64,000 nt of DNA from Nelumbo lutea. Taxonomy: Eukaryota > Streptophyta > Magnoliopsida > Proteales > Nelumbonaceae. The stretch is from assembly GCA_022828595.1 (NCBI GenBank), contig JAKGHH010000008.1, positions 10,335,228 to 10,399,227 on the forward strand, in the 5' to 3' direction. The position numbers and the translations under genes are program-made. This document shows positions 24,925-36,838 of this stretch, piece by piece (the first letter of the stretch is position 1; every line of letters starts with the position of its first letter). The notes under the pieces are model-generated. The model was not told the origin of the DNA and ran no database searches. It worked only from the letters and a program-made list of their open reading frames with translations.

Positions 24925-27421
24925 GAGTAATCCGTTTGTTAGTCCAAGTGGGTCCTACTGTCCTACACTAATTATCAAAACAAAAAAATGGGTCCTACAC
25001 ACGATGTGGACTCTGATCCAGTTATTTATAAGCAGTTTATGTCCTCAATTTGAAAACTGAAATAATGTAATCTTGTGGGTACTGGGTAGTTGTAGCCAAA
25101 CCAAGCGCGGGTTTGTTGCCCACAACCAGGTTTGACCCTAACTCGATTAGGAACACACCACCGTCCACCGATCACCAATTTAATTCAGTTTGTTGCACCA
25201 AAATTTGAACCTCTCTTATGGAATGTCAGAACCAAGCTATAACACATACGTCAACTACCGCAGGCATTAATGATCAAAATTCAAATCCGAGTTGGCCATG
25301 TTCGGGAAACCCACTTGAATTAACAACCAAGCTCACTTTTGGCTTCAAAATTCAAATCGGAGTTGGACGCATCCAAGTATCCAAATCCAAATAATGTCCT
25401 CATCTATGCTTAATCCATTTGTTTTATGAAGGTGGACCGGCCTCTTTGATTTCGGATCGATATTTTGGTGGGTTTAGAAATACGATAAGAGATTAGGGCT
25501 TGACCCAACCAGAGACGAGGCCCACACATTGGACGGGCAGTGGTCACTCTTCCTCTCTGGTTCGCAGGTGAGACACAAGTGCGCACTGTGCATGATTCAG
25601 TCTATGCGCACGGGTGACTATAAAATCTCACGGAACATTGCTTGTTGGAAACGTTCTAATTATAATTTAATGGTTTATTCTCACAGAATAATAAAAAAGA
25701 AAACAGCTCTCAGCTGTCTGATATCACAGCTTACCTGCTGGTTTTGGTTTGGTATTTGGTAATATAATGATTTCTTTATTTGGCTTGTTTGGTAGGCAAT
25801 GAAAGCAGTTAAGCAGCTGCAGAATCATTTTATTTCGATAGAATTTGAAGTTAGAAAGAATCAAGTCAGAGGTCCCTTTCTTGCATTAAAAACGGCAAAT
25901 GATATAATCTCTGCTACAAACTTAATGCCTAATAGCCAAAAAAAAAAAACAGAGTTCAAAATCAACTGACAATGAATAGTCCTGCACAACCATTGGTAGA
26001 ATGAGATAGATATATTAGCATTCCCCAGCACCCACCAACAAAATGCATATATGCAATGGAATGAGAAGTAATGTTCTGACGTGGCAAGGTCAGGGACCAC
26101 GTGGCAAAGTGGAACCCCAGGCCCACATGTTTGTATTCTGTATTATTTTGTATGTATTTATATTGTACACATTTATATTTGTATTCATTCCAAATCGAGC
26201 TTTAACAAATGACGTATTTGTGTTATGTGGGGCCATTTACAAGGTATATCCAAATAATTTTGCAAACTGTAACGTATACTTAAATATTTTAGTCAAAATA
26301 TAAGGTAAATTTGAGTAATTAACCCAAAATAAAATGATACATGCCCACCTTATGTAAAAGAGAATTGAGAACGGATGAAGATTATTTAATTTAGAGGAAT
26401 AATGTGAAAGGCAAAATGATATGGTCCCCACTATGAGAGAACTAGGATTGTATAAAATTTGCATCAGGTTTTTAGGTGTAAAATTTGAACTGCCAACAAG
26501 AGCAAATGACTAAAAGAGAAACGAAAAAGCACAAATTTTGCAGCAGGTAAAAGTGCAAAGCATAGAACAAATGGTGAACCGGGTGCAAATTTTGTATGCG
26601 GTTCAGATAAAATTTCACAGTTTGATGGAGGACAGGCATTTTGCCACGTCATACCACTTACGAGTCACCAGCGGGCGACGGACCTGATGGTAACCCAATC
26701 ATTTCACCATTCCGATTTCCGACAGAGATTTGAGTGAGTATGGTGTTTATGCCTTTATGGACAGGTGTTACCGTCTACAAATGCATGAGTCTTGAGACTT
26801 GAATTGTACTAGAAAAGTAGAAAATAGGATAGAAAGCAGGCTCCTCCGATTCCGTAATATATTTATCATTTATGAGGGACACCGAAAACGATATGACAAA
26901 ACGATCAGATTTGCTCCAGAGTCCAGAGTCCACTAGTCCAGTCAACAACAAGAGTCCTGTGATTCCATTTATAACATGTCACGTGGACGCATTAATTATT
27001 TATCACTCGTTCTTTTTTTCTTTTTAATTTTTCCTAGTTTCAAAAACAAAAATAGGGAAGCTAGCGCCACAATCAAATGGCTGCTCGACTGCTCGTCTCT
27101 AAAATGAGTGAATGACATGGCATACCATAGAAAGGCTTTTGATTGGTTTGCTGTGCTCTACGCGTTTACCGTTCCTAATTCGACCATGATTTCTGACCGT
27201 TCAATTAGTACCAATTGAATTTATGAATGATCAAGTGGCTATAATTTCTGGAATATCGAATACTGGAGATCGCGGTCCATGCTGAAAAAGATTTTAAATT
27301 TTCAAAATGTGCCATTTAGAATTTCAACAACTCAACGATGAAACGTAGGCAAAAATTGTGATTGTTTTCCGTTTGAATCTCCTGCACTTACGTCTTTCAC
27401 TAGGGTGAATGGACAATTGAT
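24925..27421. other. Intergenic DNA
   Basis: No gene is recognised. Around 26120-26290 there is another piece of the tacaaatac-type MITE family, and 26340-26620 resembles the decayed repeat at 16980-17270 (cacctta-tgaaaagagaattgag words). Nothing else can be supported. Confidence 0.4.
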
Positions 27422-27424
27422 TTA

Positions 27425-27623
27425 GTATGTATTTGGTATCGTTTATGTTTATTGAATAATTATATAAATGCCTGGTACTTTGTGGAAGTACATAAACTAA
27501 AGTTTACTTTTTACATTTTAAATGCATGCAGAAGAGCAAGAGAAAGAAAATGCTGAAATGGTGCCTATGTGGCATCATCGATAAATGTTTACTGAATAAA
27601 CGTAAACGATACCAAACATCACC
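27425..27623. mobile_element. Tourist-like MITE (TTA target duplication)
   Basis: A 199-bp element flanked by TTA at 27422-27424 and 27624-27626. Inverted termini share TTTGGTATCGTTTA and GTTTATTvA-type words: left GTATGTATTTGGTATCG, right (reverse-complemented) GGTGATGTTTGGTATCG. No coding capacity. Confidence 0.8.
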
Positions 27624-27833
27624 TTAAACTTGACTAATCATCTTTCTAACGTTTTATAATTTGAAGGTGTCAGACTGTCAGTTAATCTGATAAAGTTTTC
27701 ACTTTTACGGTTGATTAGTTACAAGTTTTTCCGGTATCATGCCTTTCCGGCATCATGGTCAAATCCAAAAAATTCCCTTACAATTTTGATAAAAAATAAC
27801 ATGATTCTTGGAGGAGCATGATTCATGTATTGG

Positions 27834-28371
27834 GTGTTTGACACAAATGCGTTTTATAAGCGTTTTGTTTCATAAGTGGACATTGATTTACAAGTGTTTT
27901 ATTTAACATTTGTTTGTGGAATTTGGAAAAGGAAATCTAGATACAGGTTGATTGAATGATTGGGATAAAGTGATTTAACTTAATATTATAATATATTTAA
28001 AATGACAGTGTAAAATTTATATATGATAATTAAGAGTTTTGACCAATCAAAATTCATCCATGAATTTTGATAAATAACACTTGATTGCTCTACCACGTTT
28101 ATGATTTCAGTTCAACCCCTTAAAAAAAATATTAGTAAGTTTTTTCAAATTTTGATACGCCATGTCATGTGGGTGATTAAGAAATGTCAATTTGATGTTT
28201 CAAGAAATCCCTCATTTTCCGAATTCCAAAGCTAATTGCTACGAAAGCTTTCTTATTTTTTTAAGAAACAGGATTACCAAATGTGATTTTCTTACCGATT
28301 CAATTTAATTGCTAATATGGCGTGCATGACACATCATCAAAAACAAAATGCTTATGAAACACACGATGCCA
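27834..28371. mobile_element. Inverted-repeat element of about 540 bp
   Basis: The left terminus GGGTGTTTGACACAAATGCG is matched by the inverted right terminus GGGTATTTGGCATCGTGTG. Further inside, both arms contain TTCATAAG and GCrTTTTGTTT words. Limits are approximate because no target duplication is evident. Confidence 0.6.
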
Positions 28372-28419
28372 AATACCCACACCCAAACATGAAAGTTTCA
28401 CTCATCATCATCATCTAAA

Positions 28420-29395
28420 ATGATGATGACATGGGTACAATTTGTGAAAATTTCATGTTGGGGCAAGCTACACAATCATGCCAATCAAGACCCATGCTTT
28501 TTTTTTTTTTTTTTTGCTTTTTTCTTTTCGTGGTGTCAAATTGTAAAGTGTGTAAGATGATAAAAAAGTTAATTAAAAATTAAAATTAGTGATGTTGTCT
28601 ATGCATTTTTTTTTTATAATTAGCAAAAATGCCATATATGTATTTACTGAGCACAAATCTACTTCTTTTGCAGCAAATCATCTATCTGACCACCCAATAA
28701 GAGATGAACACAGTCTACTTGCTTTATATCCAATCCAAAGCACCACATACCTGATGATGGTGATGGCATAAGTACAATTCGTCAAAATTTCATTCTTCTG
28801 TAAACTACATGAATCATGCCCCATCAAGAACCATGCTTTCTTTTTCCTTATCATTCCTTTTTTTCACCTTGTCAAATTGTAAGTTGTTAGATAGTGAAAA
28901 TGCAATACATATCTACTGCTTTTGCAGCAAAATCTTGTGACCATAAAAGATGAATACGGTCCAGTTACTTTATGTCCAAAAGCACCTTGTACCGGATGAT
29001 GTTGATGATGGCTTCAGTACAATTTGTAAAAGTTTGATGGTTAGGTAAACTACATGAACCATTTTCTTCTTTTTTTTTTTTGTCAAAATTATTAGTTTTT
29101 AGATGGTAAAAATATTAGTTAAAAGTAAAAATTTATAATGCCAAAGAACTTTGGATCAATCAAAACCTCTCATGAATTTTGATAAATCTCATCTGATTGG
29201 CTACCACTTTTGTGGTAGGATATGATGGGCTTTCTATGATTTGTATCATAGATAAATCCCACTTAATTTTGGTGTAATAATACAATGTATGCATTTTTTT
29301 AATTAATCAAAATGTCACATATGTATTACTCTTGTGACCATATGAACATGGTCCACTCTGCTTTATATCCAAATCACCATATGTACGAATTCTCT
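28420..29395. repeat. Degenerate tandem array, 3-4 units of about 245-335 bp
   Basis: Three starts of a unit are visible near 28430, 28765 and 29010, each with a gtacaatttgt-type word followed by aaaatttcat or a variant. Each unit continues with a tacatgaa/caatcaagacccatgc block, a T-run, a tgtcaaattgtaa block and a tgaccat...tttatatccaa block (28688, 28935, 29331). The last unit is partial. The units are too diverged for recent origin and show no ORF. Confidence 0.7.
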
Positions 29396-29398
29396 ATA

Positions 29399-29527
29399 GC
29401 TATGTTTGGTTTGAAGGAAAAAAATAGGAAAAGAAAAAGAAATATAGGAAAACCTTTACAAAACTTATATAAGTTTTTCTAACTTTTTTTTCTTTTTCCT
29501 ATATTTTCTTTCAAACCAAACACAACC
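29399..29527. mobile_element. Short hairpin MITE, copy 2
   Basis: The same family as 21319-21447: CTATGTTTGGTTTGAAGGAA on the left, and the inverted tttctttcaaaccaaacac on the right. The arms are purine-rich and pyrimidine-rich and fold into a near-complete hairpin. Confidence 0.8.
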
Positions 29528-31998
29528 TACAGAAACCCAATCAACCCCCCTTCCCTGAATTTGATAACCACCTGATTGGTTACAAGATTTTGTAATATTA
29601 TAGTTGGCGAGAGAGCAATCCTAAGTCAATGGTTTTTTTTTTATTTTTTATATTTTTCATGCAATTCATATTTGAGAATCAAAAAGGTATCAGTTAGTTT
29701 TGGTTGGTAGGAGTAAGGTCTAACCAAGCATCAATGGGTTGGATTCGAAGCTTGTCAATTTGATCCTATCAGGTTCAAAGCTTCTCACACGGACCTCACA
29801 CACATCTCACCGTATATTGAAAATATCTCTTATGAATAACAATATACAAATATAAGAGATATTCCCTATGTTTATCTAAAACATACCATGACTGGTATGA
29901 AAAATGTTCCGTGAGGAGTATATCCAAACTCAATATGAGTTCAGATCTAAATCAAATCGGGAACATCTCTTCCTGCATAATACGAATATGAATCACATCA
30001 CCTAACTTATATAACTGCAGGTTCTTCATGATAAATTTAGTGTAATTAAGTTTCCCTAACTTTTCCTTTTTTTCTTACCTGAAGCCCGAACCCAAAGTAA
30101 TATAAAATGTAATTCAGGCCAACACGAATTGATGAAAGAAAATGTGTAGTACACGGGTCGGATATGGGCGAATTGGGTTCAGTAGAATATACCTGTATCT
30201 CACTAGCTCGTTTGATTCGTCAGAAATCGTTAGTTGACAATGAGTTGGTTATATGGTTTCAGGCTTTTGGCACGTGGCTAGTTGCCTGCTTTAGTGACAT
30301 AGAAAGTAAAGTTGGTCTATAAATGCAGATTGAGACGTCCATTCCATATGCCATGTGCAAAAGGAAATCGGATGCATCATCTTCATCTACATGGCAACTT
30401 TCAAGAATTGTGAACTATTAAAATTAGGGTTGTCAATGAACTTCAAAAGTATGATGTCCGATTTGACTCTTAATCGATTATTTCGGATTTGGATGTCAGA
30501 ACTTACATCCCAATAATAATTAAATTGTGAATATAAATATGGAGATTCCATAATCGAATGCGGATGCAGATATAGCTGGATCCGATCCGTTTACAGCTCT
30601 AACTAAAATCAACGCCATTTCCTTGGATCGTCAATCATGTGTCAGTCAGAGGGTATGACCCCACCTCCACCAGTTCTACCCGCTTTGACCGTCCATAATC
30701 CGAATGCTAAACCGGTGGTTTATAAATTCGGGTCGGTTTATGAGAGTAGTGACCTGCCCTGTTAAGGGACATCCGATGAGTCTGATAGGTTCTGGGCTAA
30801 TAAATCCGTTTGGCCCAGAGAGCAGATAGCTGTAATGTTCTCGGTTAATAAATCCAATTGCTACAGTATAAATGACCAAACATACTCACTGGTGCAGACT
30901 ATTCTATGAGATTGCAAATAATAAACAAATAGATAAATTTATGACTGAAAATCTTCTGGATCAGTTCTTTTGTTTCAAGTGGGTTGTTTGGTAATTTTCT
31001 TGTTAATGGTTTCAGATTTACGATTGTTTCCTCCTTTTCCATCTTTACGGTTTTCCCTCGTCATGTTTGAACTTTGAAGGAGTTGCTTCTTTGGTTACTC
31101 TTCAGTCTTCACCACGCATACGACAAGAACCAGAAGTAACCAAAAGAAGAAAGTTATATTCCCAAACAATTCAACCATTTCATTGTATGTTCGAGCAATA
31201 AAAAATTTATCAAGAAATCCAACTTCTGTTCTCGGTATCTGGAGTGGGTAGCCGGCGCTAGAAACCACAGTCCCATTGTCAATTCAACAGCTCTTCTTCT
31301 TGTCTTCTTGGATCTGCATCACCAAGTGTACATGGAGGTGTGAAAATCTCTTAAACCGTTACTGGGTTCAGCTCAATTTTCTATTGCCTGTAGCTATTCT
31401 CGCATTCTATGACTGGTCTGTCGTGATTTCTCACGTGGGTCTTTCTTTCTTTCTTTCTTGCTTTATTGATCGGGGGATCTTGAGTAGATGTTGAAGGAGA
31501 GAAGCTTTAATTCAGAGGTAATGAAAGAGACTACATGAACAAAAAGTTTCTGAGAAAACAGAACTGCGGCATACCCAAGAGCTCAGGTTTGAAACTTTTT
31601 TTTTTTTCATGAAAAAGAATGATATTTTCATTTTAAGTTCTTAGTTAGTTTGTTTTCATTTTCTCTCTTTCAGCTAGCACATTAGTTGTCCGTTTGAGGA
31701 GTGACTTCGGTGTATTTTTCATGTCCGTCTTTCTTACTTACTCTTTCTTTTGGTGGGTTAGTTTTGTTGAAGAGCAGAAGAAATGTGGTTGATCAGAATC
31801 CACTACTGTCGATTATCAATCTTAGTCAGAAACTTCTGAGAAGACTCAAGAGCCCAGGTTTGGAGTTGTCAACGAAAGGGATTTCATGTTAGTTTTTAGT
31901 TCTTTATTTGAATAGGCAGCAACTGATACTTCATTTTACCCGTATTTTGCCATGAAACAGGCTCGTACTGCTTTTTTTTTTTTTTTTCTGTAACTAGT
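29528..31998. other. Intergenic DNA and inferred promoter/leader of the DUF3741 gene
   Basis: No gene is seen to about 31.2 kb. From about 31.25 kb the sequence becomes pyrimidine-rich (a tttc repeat at 31440-31458), with several GT/AG pairs such as the T-run and AG before 31673. It probably contains the promoter and untranslated exons of the downstream gene. The transcription start cannot be placed. Confidence 0.4.
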
Positions 31999-32034
31999 CT
32001 CACGTAGAATTTCATTGAAAAATCCAAGACCATG
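31999..32034 (+). other. Possible untranslated exon of the DUF3741 gene
   Basis: The segment follows a long T-run ending ctgtaactag and ends at a strong donor (GACCAT|GTAAGT). The next acceptor, TTTTCTGCAATAG at 32115-32127, would place the main ATG only 4 bases into the following exon. That would remove the upstream out-of-frame ATG at 32109. Splicing is inferred only. Confidence 0.4.
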
Positions 32035-32131
32035 TAAGTTTCTCTTGGAGAAATTTAATGAGTTTGCTAGGTTCTATGCTCTGATAATTACTAGTTTCTG
32101 ACCCTTCAATGGAATTTTCTGCAATAGAAAA

Positions 32132-35100
32132 ATGCCTCAAAACAGAGCTAGATCAGTTGGTTACAGATCATTTCTCATCTGTAATGATCCAAGTGGAGTT
32201 GTGGAATGTCGGACTGTCAGAACCAAGAATGTTATCCGAAAGATGGAGCCTAGTAGCGATTGCCGAATATTTCAGAAGGAACAGTCAAATCCATCGGTAT
32301 GTAGGGAAGAAAGGAAGAGATTGGTCTCTAAAGGGAACAAAGAAGAATTACATGCTCTACCTTCCTCTCAACTCTTGGAGGTCTCCAGAGGAGCTCAGAA
32401 GATAAACCATATGATCGACTCATGGTCAAGGGGCTTGAGCTTTGATGGGCAGTCCAAAGATATCACAAGAGATCTTCTGAAAGGTGCTCTGGATCTGCAA
32501 GAGTCTCTAATCGTGCTGGGAAAACTGCAAGAAGCGTCAAAATACATGGCTCAGTTGAAGAAAAAGCAGAAACCAAAGTCTGACCAAGAGGCGGAGATGG
32601 ATATTGACAGAGTGGATTCTGATCGATTTGGAGACAAAGATTACCAGACAAGATTGCAAATGTCCCGGCTCTCTGTTGATGACTCTTCAGGGGAATGCAG
32701 GGAGGAACTCAAGAAAATGATCGGAGATGGCATTTCCAGGGAAAACCTTCTCTCTATTTCCAAAGAAGAAAAGACCTCCTGCAGTGGAAGGAAATTTGGT
32801 TCCACAGTGGATATTCCCTCCGCAAGTTCCAGCCAGTCTGTGATGGTTCACTCCAGTAGATCAACATCTGCTTACTGTTCACCAACCCAAGATAAAAAGG
32901 CAAAGTCACCAAATTTGATTGCCAAGCTTATGGGTCTGGAAGAACTCCCACCAGAACAAGTCCTGCCTTCTGAGAAACAGGTGGAAAGTGAGAAGAGCTC
33001 AAATCAACAGAGACATATTTTTAGTACTGACATGCCAAAAGTTAGGAAAACAAAATCTGTGGACTTGAGTGCTAATCCAGAGAATAGGATTCTGAATGAA
33101 ATTATTGAGGCCATGCAATTTAAAGAACATTTGAAGAACAATTGTAGTGAAGGATATACACACTGTTCCCATCTTCCCAATACTTCCTGTTCAGAACAGA
33201 GGTTTGATCATCAAATTCCACCTATTGTAATCATAAAACCTCTACATTTTCCATATGCAAAGACAGAAGGGTCCTTGTTGGGAAGGTTTAGTGATGAAGA
33301 GGGAGCTTTCGATACTAAAGAAATCCTCACAAAACTGGAGGTGAAAGAAGAACCTCCACCTAAAATGATTATCAGGGAAGAGAGAGCTCCAGGCTTTATA
33401 GAGATGCTTGGAAGACTGAAAGTGAAAAAAGAGCTTCCAGCTGAAATTGTTATTGTGGAAGAGGAAATTTTGGACCAAACACAGATGCTTAGGAAACTGG
33501 AAGCAGACGAGGAAGCTCCAACCAAAAGGACCATCTGGGAGGAAGGAGCTAAGGACCCTGAAATATCTCCTAAGGAACCCCAGGAGGTGAAAGAATTGAA
33601 GACAAAGAAACCCAGAGAACCCAAGGTCAAGGTATTCAAGAACAAGGAAAAGGCATCTCCTAATAAGAGGAAATCTTATGCTTCCTTAAAGGAATCACCA
33701 AATCAAAATGCTGAGAGGACAAAAATGGTGCCACCTGACAAAAGAAAACCAATAGAGAAAGACGCTGTGACACCTGTAGCTGGAAAAAGATATCAAAACC
33801 GGGCCAAATCAATCTCTGCAAAGTTGATAAACCCTGAAATTGAGTTGATCATCACAAAGAAGCAGGTTTTCCAACAAAGTACTGTTCAAGATCCTAAGTC
33901 AGTAAATACTACAAAGCCTGTATTACAGAATTCCACTGATCAGAGGAAGAAAAACCACAGAAAGAAAGCAATACCAGTCAAAGATCCAACTGTGAATAAT
34001 TCAGTTGTGAGTTTGCTTATAATCTCTCTCTCTCTCTCTCTCTTCCCCCCCGCCCCCCACCCCCCCCCCCAAGCAATGTTTATGGCACTTGGTTTCTTCT
34101 CTGAGCTCTTTAGACTTTGTCACCAAAATTCATCCATAAAAGAATTAACAAGCTCTTTTTTTTTTCCTAGTGCATAAAGAATATGAAGGTTGATTTCTGG
34201 AAAATAATTCAGTTTCTCTTCTGCAGATGGAAAGCTTAAAATGTAAAGATTGCATTTTGACAACAACACTCGCAGATCAAGTCCTAGCTGGTGAAGGGAG
34301 AAAGGGTTTTGAAATTGAAATTGAAGGTAAATCTTTTCTTAGTGATAGTATCGGCGAACAATGTTAGTTGTTGAATTTTCAAAAAAGATTAAATATTGCA
34401 TCTCTAGCATTCAGGTTCTCTTGCATTCACTTCTGCACTTCTTGTTATAATAACCATTCATTTCGTGTATATGCATGTTAACCGGTGCTATCTAACTATC
34501 AGATATGTATGTCTAAATACATTTATGTATATATGACAGGATCAGGCAATTGATCCTCTAAGAGAAAAGTAAGAGGATAATAGAAAAAATGGTTCAAATT
34601 TCCTGAAATGTTCATTACTTCAGCTCTTGTCAGACTAAGCCTATCTTTGTAAAGAGATTTTGCTCATATACAGTTTGCACAAGAACAGTAAAGCACTAAA
34701 CAAAGTTGTCATCTCTTGAAAGTAAAAGAGCTTTAAATAAAGAAAAATCATAACTAATGTTTAAATAATGTGCATAAGTGGTGTTTTATTCATGCTGTAA
34801 ATGGTTTATATGTACTGTATTAGTTGACATGTACTTAATAGCTGTACTGTTACAAATGACACTTTCCTTCTATCAGTGTATCATCCTCAAAAATAACAAA
34901 TACATCATAATAAGTATTGTTCAGACAGTAATGTTGATGGTCTTTCACAGCTAGACCTAGGCATGCATCTATATATCTGCATTTGTTTACATAATTCAAT
35001 ATCTTTGTTTTGATTGTAGACCACTGCAACAAGGACCAGAATTCTGTATCTGAAATTAGACCTTGCACCACTGAACATGAAAGAGGCATCAGACATGCAG

Positions 35101-35660
35101 AAGAAGCTAGCAAGCTCATCAGTCAAGAAACTCAAGGGAGGAAAAGCATTATAACCAAAAATGATCTGAAGGCGTTATTTTTTAGCAGTCCATTTCTCAG
35201 CTGTGTTGCAGATCTCTTTGATGTCAATGTTGAGGAGTCGGTAGTCTTAGAGGATCCTAGTGTACTTGAAGTTGGAATAACAAATGTCAGGTTCTTCTTG
35301 GACTATGCCAATGAGCTCATGGAACAGAAAAGCCTGCAAACATTGCAAGCGTTTCATCCTTTGTTTAGGTTCATGAATCCAAGAATCAGTATCTCTCTGG
35401 ACAAGTTAGTAGAGGAAGCATGTGATGTAATCGAGAATTTGAGCAATTATAACAAGATTGATGGTGATGTTCTTCCTGTAGATATTCTTTATATCATGTT
35501 GGAAAAAGATCTCAGTTGCAAGTTGGTTTTGGGTGGTGCATGGGATTTAGGTTGGATTAATGGATTTTCCACCGATGAAGCTGACCAAGTTGTAGGTGAA
35601 TTGGAGAAGCAAGTTTTAAACCAACTGATTCAGGAGGTTGTTTTGAATCTTATGCCATAG
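32132..35660 (+). CDS. DUF3741/DUF4378 domain protein (3 exons, complete)
   Basis: Exons 32132-34006, 34227-34326 and 35020-35660 join through GT-AG introns in phase (2616 nt, 871 residues). The N-terminus has a short RSVGYRSFLICNDPSG-like block. Around residue 255 is SPNLIAKLMGLEELP, the LMGLE motif of DUF3741-associated/TRM-like plant proteins. The middle is Lys/Glu-rich and probably disordered, with basic runs that could bind microtubules or nucleic acid. The C-terminal 150 residues fit DUF4378, with an acidic VDILYIMLEKDL stretch and the ending LNQLIQEVVLNLM. By family knowledge, LMGLE-motif proteins include TON1-recruiting factors acting at the cortical cytoskeleton, but many members are uncharacterised and this one cannot be assigned. 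The first ATG of the long frame is used. Exon 1 reads on into the intron to 34177, so a retained intron would give a 681-residue protein without DUF4378. Confidence 0.88.
34023..34072. repeat. (CT)n plus poly(C) tract at the start of intron 1
   Basis: A CT run followed by C-runs broken by single G and A begins about 16 bases after the donor at 34007. It is a strong pyrimidine tract but sits at the donor end of the intron, not before the acceptor, so it is not a normal splicing signal. Confidence 0.85.
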
Positions 35661-36490
35661 CATTTTATACTTTCTTTTTTTTCTTTTTTCTGTTTTCTGT
35701 TTTATTGGTGGTTTTTCTTTTTGGAGGGGGGTTTCCGGGTTGCTTATTGACACTTTGAGGATATAAACAAATGGTTAGCAGATGAAGTTGGTATTTCCTG
35801 TACATAGAAGTTATTGAGTCAATACAACATGGAGAAATGAGATTGCTGGCTTACCCCTGAAGGTATTACAGTCATTGTAAAACTAAAAATAATGAACATT
35901 TTCAATACTTCAATGATCGGCATTTAGGTAAATTGGATTCAAGGGTTGGTCTATTCTAAGTTCTAACATATTTCCACACCATTTCTGCTGTTACAGGCAG
36001 CCTACAGAGGTTGGTTTTGGTCAAGCTAAATAAACAAAATTAAGATGAACTTGGGCTTATGAATCCATTGGAGGATTGTACAAATTGGCCCTTTTAACTC
36101 GCTCATGGTTCAGATAGAAAGGAACATTTGGGTATATAGAAGACCATTTTCAGTTCTAAATTTTCTGGTTCTGCATTCTTTCATCTGCTAAGCAAGTAAA
36201 TATTATGGATCTCCAAAATTATAAGCCAATCAGTAAGACTAAAAAAATATTGTTCATGGAGTATGAAACAAGGGTCTAGAATTAAAAATTTAAGCACATT
36301 GGCTAAAAAAATAAGATTTCAGAATTGAATAATTGAGGATTGACTGTAAGATGATTAATTAGTATACAATTCATGAAGGAAGAATCCAAAGCTAAAAGCC
36401 CGTTGATGTCTTTATCTGGAGTAAGGTCTGACACTTACATTTGAAACATTTCTTTGGCAGGAGACAATATCAACATGCTCAAGCATCCAT
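35661..36490. other. 3' flank of the DUF3741 gene
   Basis: Expected 3' UTR and downstream DNA. T-rich runs just after the stop (35669-35700) and AATAAT/AATAAA-like words further on could serve in polyadenylation, but none stands out. No further gene is seen. Confidence 0.4.
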
Positions 36491-36496
36491 GACTTA

Positions 36497-36838
36497 GGCC
36501 ATGTTTGGGAGTGCTTTTAAAGTTAAAAATAAGTGCTTATTCAAATAAGCATTTATTTGCATTTGGCACCCAACTTTTTCAAATAAGCACTTATTTTATA
36601 TTGGGCGTTTGGTGGTCTTTTTCTCTAATAAGCATTTGTGACTATTTTGTTCTTCATTTTCTTTCAATTTTTCAAAATATATCCTTTGAAAGCATTTTTA
36701 TTAAATTACCTTTATGAAAGTACTTTTATAAAAACATTTTTACTAAAGTACTTTTATAAAAGCACTTTTATAAAAATACTTTTATGAAAACACTTTTATA
36801 AAAACACTTTTATAAAAGTACTTTTGTAACAAACCCCT
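36497..36838. mobile_element. MITE-like element with internal ACTTTTATAAAA minisatellite
   Basis: The left end is TTA followed by GGCCATGTTTGGGAGTGC. The right end is marked by aacaaacccc. Paired internal words gcttattcaaataagc and aaataagcacttat fold on themselves. From 36716 to 36830 a 16-17 bp unit built on acttttataaaa is repeated about seven times. The unit is itself nearly palindromic, which suggests growth by slippage inside a hairpin. Confidence 0.55.

Noticed and set aside
28420..29395. CRISPR-like array
   Set aside because: The units are long (about 245-335 bp), diverged and in plant DNA. There are no short identical repeats with unique spacers.
33211..33645. Minus-strand ORF of 144 codons
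   Set aside because: It is the antisense shadow of the Lys/Glu-rich part of the DUF3741/DUF4378 gene. Its Ser/Phe-rich composition is what the complement of such codons gives.
34007..34177. Taking the 681-codon frame as the full protein
   Set aside because: A good donor at 34007 joins in phase to exons at 34227 and 35020 that complete a DUF4378 domain. The intron part is low-complexity CT/C-rich sequence.
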